Origin: Plantibacter sp. Leaf314
GTDB taxonomy: Bacteria > Actinomycetota > Actinomycetes > Actinomycetales > Microbacteriaceae
Direction: 5' to 3'
Assembly: GCF_001423185.1 (NCBI RefSeq)
Contig: NZ_LMOB01000001.1
Location: forward strand, 1,533,889-1,597,888
Length of the DNA: 64,000 nt
In this document: positions 56,996 to 64,000 of the stretch, piece after piece
How the letters are laid out: each line of letters begins with the position of its first letter
Numbering within the stretch: the first letter of the stretch is position 1
Notes under the pieces: generated by a model
Told to the model about the DNA's origin: nothing
Seen by the model: only the letters and a program-made list of their open reading frames with translations
Database searches by the model: none
Position numbers and translations under genes: made by a program

Positions 56996-59815
56996 GTGTC
57001 CTCACTGCTGTACACCCTCGGCCGCTGGGCCTTCCGCGCCCGGAAGCTGGTGCTGATCCTCTGGATCACCGTGCTCGCGCTCGCGGGCGCCGGAGCGCTC
57101 CTCCTCAACCAGGGCACCGACAACGCCTTCTCCATCCCCGGCACCCAGTCGCAGGAGGCGCTCGACTCGCTCGAGCACACCTTCCCGCAGGTCAGCGGCG
57201 CGTCCGCTCAGATCGTCGTCGTCGCCCCCGCCGGCGACACCGTCGAGGACACCGCTGTCCGGTCCGCCATCGACGACGCCGTCACCTCGCTCGGCCGCAT
57301 CGATCAGGTCGAGCAGGCGGTGTCGCCGTTCGACGAGAACATCACCGGTGCCGTCTCCGACGACCAGCGGGCCGCCCTCATCTCGATCCAGTTCGACAGC
57401 GCCCAGTCCGACATCACCGCGAAGACCGTCGCCGACCTCGAGCGCGCCGAGGCGGACCTCGCCGACGGCCTGCCGACGGGTGCGCAGTCGTCGCTCGGCG
57501 GGCAGTTGTTCAGCAACAGCCTGCCCACGCTGAGCATCATCGAGCTCATCGGCGTCGTCGTCGCCCTCGTCGTGCTCGTCCTCACCTTCGGTTCCTTCCT
57601 CGCGGCAGGCATGCCCCTCATCACCGCACTGCTCGGGGTCGGCATCTCGATGGCGCTCATCTTCGTGGCGACGGTCTTCGGACCGATCTCCTCCACCACG
57701 CCGATGCTCGCGCTCATGCTCGGCCTCGCCGTCGGGATCGACTACGCCCTCTTCATCATCTCGAGGCACCAGGACGGTCTGCGCACCGGTCTCGATCCGG
57801 AGGAGTCGACCGCCCGCGCCACCGCCACGGCCGGGTCCGCCGTCATCTTCGCGGGCCTCACCGTCATCATCGCGCTGCTCGGCCTGGCGGTCGCGAACAT
57901 CCCCTTCCTCACCACGATGGGCGTGGCAGCGGCGGTCGGTGTCGCGATCGCGGTCGTCATCTCGCTCACCCTCATCCCCGCCATGCTGGGCTTCGCCGGC
58001 GAACGGCTCCGGCCGAAGGTGAAGCGCGCCAAGCGCGCGAAGCGGCAGGCGACGGCCGGAGACCCGGTCCCTGAGCACCACGACCCGGCCCCTGAGCAGC
58101 AGCACCCGGTCCCCGAGCCTGTCGAAGGGCGCCCCAACCGCTTCTTCCTCGGCTGGGTCCGCGGCGTCACCCGCCTGCCCATCGTCACGATCGTCGCCGT
58201 CGTGGCCGTGCTCGGCGCCCTCGCCATCCCCGCCCTGTCCCTCCGGCTCGCGCTCCCCGACGCGGGCTCACTCCCCGAGAGCGACAGCGCCCGCATCACC
58301 TACGACCTCGTCTCCGAGCACTTCGGCGAAGGCTTCAACGGCCCCCTCGTCGTCACCGGGAGCATCGTCGGCAGCACCGACCCGCTCGGGCTCATGGCCG
58401 ACCTCAAGCAGGAGATCGAAGGACTCGACGGCGTCGCAGCCGTCCCACTCGCCACCCCGAACGCGACGGCCGACACGGGCATCATCCAGGTGATCCCGAG
58501 CGGCAGCCCCGATTCGCAGGCCACCAAGGACCTCGTCGCCGAGATCCGCGGCCTGCACCAATACTTCCTCGACGAGTACGACGTCGACCTCAAGGTCACC
58601 GGGTTCACGGCCATCGGCATCGACATCTCCGACCGACTCGGCGGCGCGCTCCTCCCCTTCGGCCTCATCGTGGTCGGCCTCTCGCTCGTGCTGCTGACGA
58701 TGGTGTTCCGGTCCATCTGGGTGCCGGTCAAGGCCACCCTCGGCTACCTCCTGTCCGTCGCCGCCTCCTTCGGGGTCGTCGCGCTCGTGTTCGAGCACGG
58801 CGTGTTCGCCGAGGCGCTGCACGTCGCACGCACGGGGCCGGTCATCAGCTTCATGCCGATCATCCTCATGGGCGTGCTGTTCGGACTCGCGATGGACTAC
58901 GAGGTCTTCCTGGTCTCCCGCATGCGCGAGGACTTCGTCCACTCGAAGCTCGCCCGCCGATCGGTGGAGACCGGCTTCCTCGGCTCGGCGAAGGTGGTCA
59001 CCGCGGCCGCCGTCATCATGTTCGCCGTGTTCGCCGCCTTCGTGCCGGAGGGCGACACGAACATCAAACCCATCGCGCTCGGGCTCGCCGTCGGGGTGTT
59101 CGTCGACGCGTTCATCGTCCGGATGACCCTCGTCCCCGCGGTGCTCGCCCTCCTCGGCGACCGCGCCTGGTACCTGCCGATATGGCTCGACCGGGTCCTC
59201 CCCTCGTTCGACGTCGAGGGCGAAGGCCTGCAGCGGGAACTGGAGCTGCGGGCCTGGCACGGCGGGGCCGACGTGGCGATCGCCGCCGACGGGCTCACCC
59301 TCGAGGGACCTGGCGGTCCGCTGTACCGCGACGTCGAGACGACAGTGGCGGTCGGCGACGTGCTCGCCGTCCGAGGATCCCGACCGGTGTCCGTCACCGC
59401 GCTCCTGCTCACGCTCTCCGGTCGTCTCGAACCGGACCGCGGACGGCTCAAGGTCGCCGGACTGGTCCTGCCCGTCCGGGCCGGCGCCGTCCGGTCCCGC
59501 GTCGCCTACGTGCGGCTCGACCACGGCGAACCGGTCGCCACCCTCAGCTCAGCGCTCGCCGAGCGTCCGGCGGTCGTCGTCCTCGACGGTGTCGACACGG
59601 TGCCGGACCAGGACACGAGACGTGCCCTGTACGAGCGGCTCCTGGTCGCGAAGCAGGCAGCAGCACGGGCGGCCCGGCCGCTCACGGTCGTCATCGGCAC
59701 CGACGACGTCGCGTCGCTGTCGGACGTCCTGCCCAGCGGCGCGACCGAGGTCCTCGACCTCGATCCCGCCACCTCCTCCCCCACCGCCAGTGCTGAATCG
59801 AAGGTCGACGCATGA
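56996..59815 (+). CDS. MMPL-family transporter with C-terminal degenerate ABC domain
   Basis: 939 residues, longer than the usual ~720-residue actinobacterial MMPL. Two six-helix halves with the proton-relay motifs GLAVGIDYALFIISRH (Asp ~248) and GVLFGLAMDYEVFLVSRM (Asp ~632), and large extracytosolic loops after helices 1 and 7. Residues ~340-385 are a basic linker containing interspersed-repeat code (PVPEPVEGR). Residues ~755-925 read like an ABC nucleotide-binding domain: LEGPGGPLYRDVETTVAVGDVLAVRG, TLSGRLEPDRGRLKVAG, AERPAVVVLDGVD. However, Walker A is GSRPVSVT (no Lys), the LSGGQ box is missing and the catalytic Glu is Gly. GTG 56996 has AGGAGCG upstream. It is coupled to yhgE. Confidence 0.9.
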   Translation: MSSLLYTLGRWAFRARKLVLILWITVLALAGAGALLLNQGTDNAFSIPGTQSQEALDSLEHTFPQVSGASAQIVVVAPAGDTVEDTAVRSAIDDAVTSLGRIDQVEQAVSPFDENITGAVSDDQRAALISIQFDSAQSDITAKTVADLERAEADLADGLPTGAQSSLGGQLFSNSLPTLSIIELIGVVVALVVLVLTFGSFLAAGMPLITALLGVGISMALIFVATVFGPISSTTPMLALMLGLAVGIDYALFIISRHQDGLRTGLDPEESTARATATAGSAVIFAGLTVIIALLGLAVANIPFLTTMGVAAAVGVAIAVVISLTLIPAMLGFAGERLRPKVKRAKRAKRQATAGDPVPEHHDPAPEQQHPVPEPVEGRPNRFFLGWVRGVTRLPIVTIVAVVAVLGALAIPALSLRLALPDAGSLPESDSARITYDLVSEHFGEGFNGPLVVTGSIVGSTDPLGLMADLKQEIEGLDGVAAVPLATPNATADTGIIQVIPSGSPDSQATKDLVAEIRGLHQYFLDEYDVDLKVTGFTAIGIDISDRLGGALLPFGLIVVGLSLVLLTMVFRSIWVPVKATLGYLLSVAASFGVVALVFEHGVFAEALHVARTGPVISFMPIILMGVLFGLAMDYEVFLVSRMREDFVHSKLARRSVETGFLGSAKVVTAAAVIMFAVFAAFVPEGDTNIKPIALGLAVGVFVDAFIVRMTLVPAVLALLGDRAWYLPIWLDRVLPSFDVEGEGLQRELELRAWHGGADVAIAADGLTLEGPGGPLYRDVETTVAVGDVLAVRGSRPVSVTALLLTLSGRLEPDRGRLKVAGLVLPVRAGAVRSRVAYVRLDHGEPVATLSSALAERPAVVVLDGVDTVPDQDTRRALYERLLVAKQAAARAARPLTVVIGTDDVASLSDVLPSGATEVLDLDPATSSPTASAESKVDA
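58064..58129. repeat. Interspersed repeat inside the MMPL coding sequence
   Basis: Two imperfect half units (CCGGTCCCTGAGCACCA and a CCGGCCCCTGAGCAGCA variant) run into a full GGTCCCCGAG..TGTCGAAGGG copy (58108-58129). They are in frame and encode PVPEHHDPAPEQQHPVPEPVEG, in the cytosolic linker before helix 7. Confidence 0.75.
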
Positions 59816-61926
59816 GCACCATCCTGAACCGTCTCGAACGGGCCCGCTCCGGCAAGGGCGTCACGGTCGTCTCCATCATCGGCCTCATCCTCGTGCCCCT
59901 CGTGATCGCCGGCGGCCTCGTGTGGGCCCTGTGGAACCCGGCGGAGCGCCTCGGCCAGGTCACGGCGGCGATCGTCAACGAGGACGAGCCGGTCACCGTC
60001 GACGGACAGACGGTGCCACTCGGTCGACAGCTGTCGGCCGGGCTCGTCGACGGCGACCAGGAGACCAACTACACCTGGGTCATCACCGACGCCTCGGACG
60101 CGAAGGCCGGGCTCGCCGACGGGTCCTACACCGCCGTGGTGACGATCCCGGAGAACTTCTCGAAGGCCGCGACCTCCTTCTCGGGCGACGCGGCCGACGC
60201 CGAGCGGGCGCGCCTCGACGTCACGACGAGCGACCGCAGCAAGCTCGTCGACGACGCCATCTCGCAGACCATCACGCAGACCGCCGCCTCGCTCCTCGGG
60301 CGCCAGCTCACGACCACCTACCTCGAGAACGTCTATGTGGGGTTCAACACCCTCCACGACCAGCTCGGGACGGCCGCCGACGGCGCTGAACAGCTCTCCG
60401 TCGGCGGGCTGTCCCTGGCGCAGGGTGCGCAGCAACTCGCGAACGGCACCACGCAGCTCGCCACCGGTGCGGCACAACTGTCGACGGGTGCGACGCAGCT
60501 GAGCGACGGGGTGGGGGCGCTGGCCGACGGCGCGACGCAGTTGTCGTCCGGTGCGACCCAGCTGAGCGGCGGCGCGGGTCAGCTCGCCAGCGGCGCCGCG
60601 ACACTGAACGCCGGGGCGCAGGGTGACGGGACGACCGAGAACCCGGGCCTGGTCGCTGGAGCGGCGGGGCTCGCGAGTGGTGCCGGAGAGGTGTCGTCCG
60701 GTCTGGCCGGGCTGTCGGCCGGCGCCGAGGGCACCAAGCAGCTCACGGCCTCCGTCGCTGCACAGCTGGCCAAGCTCACCGCCGACTGCGCCGCGTCCGG
60801 AGCGTCCGCGATCTACTGCGCTGACGTCGCGGCGGCGAGCGGCCTCGCCACCACGGTCGCGACCGGCGGGCCGATCGGCGCACCCACGGACTACCCGGGT
60901 ACCGCATCACTGGCCGACAGCACCGCCGAGGCGGCCGGCGGTGCGGCCGGTCTGGCGGCCGGGGCGACGCAGTTCTCCTCGAAGATGCCCGACCTCGTCG
61001 CCGGCATCGCCCAGCTCAACACGGCGGCGGCGCAGATCGCCGCCGGTGCGGCCGGACTCGCCGACGGCGCGTCCCAGGCGGCCAGCGGGACGGCACAGCT
61101 GCAGACGGGTGCGTCCGCGCTCGCCGACGGCGCCGGCCAGACGGCCACGGGCACCACCCAGCTCGCCGACGCGTCGAGCCAGCTCGCGTCGGGCGCCGGG
61201 ACCCTGTCCGGTGGGATCACCTCCCTCTCGTCAGGCCTGCAGAGCGCCGTCGACAGCCTGCCGACGTACACGAGCGACGACCGGAAGAACCTCGCCGACG
61301 TCGTCGCCGACCCGGTGTCCGCCGGGGACTCCGCGACCGTGTCGTTCGGGACGAACAGCGCGCCCTTCTACGCCGTCCTCGCCCTCTGGCTCGGGGCACT
61401 CGCGAGCTTCCTCGTGCTCCGGCCGGTGCCGACGCGGGCGTTCGGCTCCACCCGCTCCTCGCTGCGACTCGCGCTCGGCGCCTTCGTCCCCGCGGGTGCG
61501 ATCGGGATGCTGCAGGGCCTCCTCGTCGCCGTGATCACCGCGCCGCTGCTCGACCTCGACCCGGCGGGATGGTCCGCGTACGCCGGGATCGCGGTGCTGG
61601 CCGGGCTCGCGTTCGCTGCGGCGAACCAGTCGCTCAACGCCCTGTTCGGTGGTGCGGGTCGGTTCATCTCGATGATCGTCGCGATCGTCGGTCTGGCGAC
61701 GGGCATCATCGCGACCGTCCCCCAGGTGCTCGACCAGCTCCTCGCCTTCCTGCCGATCGCCCCAGCGCTCGGCGGACTGCAGGCGATCGCCATCGGGGAC
61801 ACGGGAGCCGCGGCCGGTGTGGTGGGCCTCGTCCTCTGGCTCCTCGGGTCGCTCGCCGCGACGACCTTCGCGGTCGCCCGGGCGAGGACCACCTCGGTCA
61901 AGGCGCTCGTCCCGGCCACCGCCTGA
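59812..61926 (+). CDS. YhgE/Pip-domain membrane protein
   Basis: 704 residues. N-terminal helix VTVVSIIGLILVPLVIAGGLVWALWN (~16-41). The YhgE extracytosolic domain (AAIVNEDEPVTVDGQTVPLGRQLSAGL, ~50-190). A long region (~195-500) built from ~14-residue repeats of the form GAxQLxxGAxxLxxG (for example GAQQLANGTTQLATGAAQLSTG), predicted to form a rod-like helical bundle. Then about six C-terminal helices of the ABC-2 permease type (~520-700). It overlaps mmpL by 4 bp. Relatives include phage-infection protein Pip and EsaA-like secretion factors. It is probably an exporter subunit with the MMPL protein. Confidence 0.87.
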   Translation: MSTILNRLERARSGKGVTVVSIIGLILVPLVIAGGLVWALWNPAERLGQVTAAIVNEDEPVTVDGQTVPLGRQLSAGLVDGDQETNYTWVITDASDAKAGLADGSYTAVVTIPENFSKAATSFSGDAADAERARLDVTTSDRSKLVDDAISQTITQTAASLLGRQLTTTYLENVYVGFNTLHDQLGTAADGAEQLSVGGLSLAQGAQQLANGTTQLATGAAQLSTGATQLSDGVGALADGATQLSSGATQLSGGAGQLASGAATLNAGAQGDGTTENPGLVAGAAGLASGAGEVSSGLAGLSAGAEGTKQLTASVAAQLAKLTADCAASGASAIYCADVAAASGLATTVATGGPIGAPTDYPGTASLADSTAEAAGGAAGLAAGATQFSSKMPDLVAGIAQLNTAAAQIAAGAAGLADGASQAASGTAQLQTGASALADGAGQTATGTTQLADASSQLASGAGTLSGGITSLSSGLQSAVDSLPTYTSDDRKNLADVVADPVSAGDSATVSFGTNSAPFYAVLALWLGALASFLVLRPVPTRAFGSTRSSLRLALGAFVPAGAIGMLQGLLVAVITAPLLDLDPAGWSAYAGIAVLAGLAFAAANQSLNALFGGAGRFISMIVAIVGLATGIIATVPQVLDQLLAFLPIAPALGGLQAIAIGDTGAAAGVVGLVLWLLGSLAATTFAVARARTTSVKALVPATA

Positions 61927-61950
61927 TGCTGGGGTGAACCCCCTCGCCGA

Positions 61951-61962
61951 TAGGCTGGGACG
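61951..61962 (+). promoter_or_regulatory. -10 element TAGGCT, predicted leaderless start
   Basis: TAGGCT (61951-61956) and six bases precede the ATG at 61963. Confidence 0.5.
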
Positions 61963-62103
61963 ATGAGTGATGGCGAAGACCGGGAACTGGCCGAGTGGGG
62001 CGAGCAGCGCAAGCGCCGTCAGCGGCTGATCGCCTGGGTGCTCGTCGTCGCGCTCGTCCTCGGTGGAGGCGGCGCGACCGTCCTCGGCTTCATCTTCAAC
62101 TAA
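61963..62103 (+). CDS. 46-residue single-pass membrane protein
   Basis: MSDGEDRELAEWGEQRKRRQ is a charged cytosolic part, followed by one membrane helix (LIAWVLVVALVLGGGGATVLGFIF) ending at the stop. Support for coding is the -10 element placed exactly as at other leaderless genes here, the sensible tail-anchored layout and the fit between yhgE and the convergent oxidoreductase. The function is unknown. Confidence 0.6.
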   Translation: MSDGEDRELAEWGEQRKRRQRLIAWVLVVALVLGGGGATVLGFIFN

Positions 62104-62119
62104 CCGAGAGCGACGGAGG

Positions 62120-63112
62120 CTACGGCCTCGCGTCGTGCAGGTCTCGCTGCTTCACGATGCGGTCGGGGTTCGCCGGTCGCATGCCGACGATGATCTTGCC
62201 GCGGGCGTGCAGACGCTCGAGATCCTCGAAGGCGTCGATGATGAGGTCGAACGGGTAGAACGCCGAGACGACGACCTTCAAGGCATGGTCGGCCGCGTAC
62301 TCCGCGAGTCGCTCGAGTTGCTTCGTGGCGTGTGCGGCGAACTCCTCGTCGGGCTCGAGAGCGGCGAGCTCGATCGCCTTCCGATCCTCGCTCGACCGGT
62401 ACTTCTCCGACGGGACACCGAGCTCGGCGGCGAGCTGCTGCCCGTCCTGGCCGAAGTTGTCGATGAACGCCGTCACGCCGTTGGGAGCGAGGGTCCGGAT
62501 CCGATCGGCCATCCCGTCGCCGTAGACGACCGGCTTGACGCCCTGTTCGCGGAGGAAGTCGTGGTTCCGTTCACCGCAGGTGCCGATCACGCGCACGCCC
62601 GCGAAGGTCGCCAACTGCGCCTCGATGTTCCCGACGCCGCCGGCCGCAGCGGAGATCACGAGCGTGTCGCCGCGCTTCAGGTGCAGACCGTCGAGGGTCT
62701 CGAGCGCGGTGAGCCCGGCGAGGTACAGACCGCCGGCCTCCTCCCAGCTCACTCGCTTCGGCTTGCGGACGAGGGACGACGCCGGGACGACGACCTGGGT
62801 GGCGTGTGCCCCACGGACGGCGTGGCCGATCACCTCGTCACCGCGTCTCCAGCCGGTGACGCCGGTGCCGACCTCGCGGATCAGCCCGGCGAAGTCGCTC
62901 CCCTGCCCGGTGGGCAGCTCGATCGGGACCGTGTCCGCGAGGTTCCCCTCGCGGACGAAGGCCTCGATGTGGTTGATGCCGCTCGCCAGGACGTCGACGA
63001 CGACCTCGCCCCACCGCGGGTGCGGCATCTCGGACTCGACGAACTCGAGGACGTCGGGGCCGCCATAGCGGGCGTAACGGAGGGACTTCGTCGTCTGCTT
63101 CGAACCGAACAT
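62120..63112 (-). CDS. MDR-superfamily NADP-dependent oxidoreductase (quinone reductase type)
   Basis: 330 residues. N-terminal GroES-like domain: LRYARYGGPDVLEFVESEMPHPRWGEVVVDVLASGINHIEAFVREG, and PTGQGSDFAGLIREVGTGVTGWRRGDEV. It has no zinc-binding Cys set, so this is the zinc-free QOR subgroup. NADPH site: LVISAAAGGVGNIEAQLATFAGVRVIGTCGERNHDFLREQGV (AAAGGVG). C-terminal motif KIIVGM. It probably reduces quinones or alkenals. AGGTGGAAG precedes the ATG. It is the last gene before a sugar importer operon and shares its strand. Confidence 0.88.
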   Translation of the reverse strand: MFGSKQTTKSLRYARYGGPDVLEFVESEMPHPRWGEVVVDVLASGINHIEAFVREGNLADTVPIELPTGQGSDFAGLIREVGTGVTGWRRGDEVIGHAVRGAHATQVVVPASSLVRKPKRVSWEEAGGLYLAGLTALETLDGLHLKRGDTLVISAAAGGVGNIEAQLATFAGVRVIGTCGERNHDFLREQGVKPVVYGDGMADRIRTLAPNGVTAFIDNFGQDGQQLAAELGVPSEKYRSSEDRKAIELAALEPDEEFAAHATKQLERLAEYAADHALKVVVSAFYPFDLIIDAFEDLERLHARGKIIVGMRPANPDRIVKQRDLHDARP

Positions 63113-63185
63113 GGTTCATCTTCCACCTGGAGGTCGCTAGAGAGACGAACTACCAGCTCGCGTCCAGGTTCGATTCGCTGCGGCG

Positions 63186-63998
63186 TCAGCCCTTCACCGC
63201 CCCCGAGGTCAGCCCCTGCACGATGTACCGGCTGGCGAAGGCGAACAGCACCATCGTCGGGATGATCGTGAGCACGGCGGCCGCCGACATGGAGCCCCAG
63301 TCGATGTTGTAGCTCGTGATGAAGCCGTTGAGCGCCGTCGGGATCGTCTTGTTGGCATCGCTGTTGATGAGCGTCACCGAGAGGAACAGCTCGTTCCAAC
63401 AGTTCACAAAATTAAAAATGAACGCCGCGACGATGCCGGGCTTCAGCACCGGGACGAGCACCCGGAACAGGGCACCGAACCGCGAGCAGCCGTCGATCAT
63501 GGCCGCCTCCTCGAGCGCATCCGGGATGTTCTCGAAGAATCCGCGGAGCATCACCGTGCAGAACGGGATGCACACCGCGATGTAGATGAGGATGAGCCCG
63601 AATCGGTTGTCGACGAGCTTCAACTGCGTCATCAACAAGTACAGGGGCCCCAGCGCGATGAACGACGGGATCATCTGGGTGGCGAGGAACGCGAGGAGAA
63701 TCGCTCCCTTGCTCCGGAACTCGAACCGGGCCAGCACGTAGGCCGACAGCATCGAGATGAAGGTCGCCACGACGGCCGCGACCGTCGCGACGATGAGGCT
63801 GTTCAGCACGTAGGTGCCGAACTGCGCCTTGCTGAACAGGCCCAGGTAGTTCTCGATCGAGAACACCTCCGGCCAGTACGTCAGCGGGTAGGAGAAGATC
63901 GCCCCCGGCTTCTTGAATGAGGTCACGACGATCCAGTAGAGCGGGAACACCGTGATCACGAGCCAGAGCCCGAGGAAGAGGAACTTGACGACCTTCGC
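63186..63998 (-). CDS. Carbohydrate ABC transporter permease (MalG/CUT1 type), partial
   Basis: 270 residues visible; the frame is open to the right edge, so the N-terminus is outside the window and the GTG at 63959 is unlikely to be the start. Six helices are expected and about six hydrophobic stretches are visible (first: FLFLGLWLVITVFPLYWIVVTSFKK). The EAA loop is EEAAMIDGCSRFGALFRVLVPVLKPG, the MalG-type signature that docks the ATPase. The ending SRYIVQGLTSGAVKG is the standard CUT1 tail. It would be the second permease of a sugar importer; the other subunits lie beyond the edge. Confidence 0.93.
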   Translation of the reverse strand, partial: AKVVKFLFLGLWLVITVFPLYWIVVTSFKKPGAIFSYPLTYWPEVFSIENYLGLFSKAQFGTYVLNSLIVATVAAVVATFISMLSAYVLARFEFRSKGAILLAFLATQMIPSFIALGPLYLLMTQLKLVDNRFGLILIYIAVCIPFCTVMLRGFFENIPDALEEAAMIDGCSRFGALFRVLVPVLKPGIVAAFIFNFVNCWNELFLSVTLINSDANKTIPTALNGFITSYNIDWGSMSAAAVLTIIPTMVLFAFASRYIVQGLTSGAVKG

Positions 63999-64000
63999 GG

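Overview
The window is chromosomal DNA from a high-GC Gram-positive bacterium, most likely an actinobacterium of the family Microbacteriaceae (Plantibacter/Curtobacterium-like; genus not determined). The support is G/C-ending codons throughout, many GTG starts, a DUF3073 protein, a septum-formation-family lipoprotein, a DUF222/HNH endonuclease protein, and many copies of the interspersed repeat GGTCCCTGAG..TGTCGAAGGG, which reads PVPEPVEG when it falls inside genes. I saw no rRNA, tRNA, CRISPR array, phage or insertion sequence. Genes are dense, and 4-base ATGA/GTGA overlaps mark many translationally coupled operons.

Layout. 1-7.5 kb: an XRE regulator coupled to a small membrane protein; a DUF4097/PadR pair behind a double palindromic operator; a septum-formation lipoprotein; a KimA-like potassium/APC permease; an AraC regulator divergent from a VOC protein. 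7.5-9.4 kb: an operon of HhH-GPD glycosylase, universal stress protein and two CrcB/Fluc fluoride channels. 9.6-24.7 kb: DUF3073, a 2TM protein, purM-purF, zapE, a glycosyltransferase, an SCP2-like gene divergent from purD, hydrolases, a 2H phosphoesterase next to a gene remnant, an MFS exporter, purC and a zinc alcohol dehydrogenase. 24.8-35 kb: an alpha/beta hydrolase, then a putrescine/GABA catabolic cluster (PucR regulator, gabT, gabD-like, putrescine oxidase, Usp, APC permease). 35-36 kb: purS-purQ. 36-45 kb: accessory genes separating purSQ from purL, comprising a GntR/FCD regulator, an HNH protein, a sugar-acid dehydrogenase and DUF1537 kinase, an HxlR/NmrA pair, and a five-gene Asp23/AmaP envelope operon. 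45-47.5 kb: purL. 47.7-50.4 kb: an FCD-like protein, VOC, GntR and PnuC. 50.4-56 kb: a two-component system divergent from a lipoprotein/adaptor/MacB-type ABC operon. 56-62 kb: TetR divergent from MMPL and YhgE/Pip. 62-64 kb: an MDR oxidoreductase and the edge of a sugar ABC importer.

How the genes work together. Seven of the purine genes (purF, D, S, Q, L, M, C) are here but scattered in five transcription units. The catabolic cluster would import putrescine or an amino compound, oxidise it to 4-aminobutanal and GABA, and pass the carbon to succinate. The GntR/FCD regulator and the dehydrogenase/kinase pair share a TGGT-N3-ACCA operator and look like a four-carbon sugar-acid pathway.

The most interesting signals are: (i) a TANNNT-N6-start-codon arrangement at ten or more genes, predicting widespread leaderless transcription and fixing several start codons; (ii) an MMPL transporter fused to a degenerate, apparently ATPase-dead ABC domain, coupled to YhgE and preceded by three TetR-type operators at exact 17-bp spacing; (iii) interspersed repeats that have entered the MMPL coding sequence; (iv) a truncated remnant of a DNA-glycosylase-like gene.
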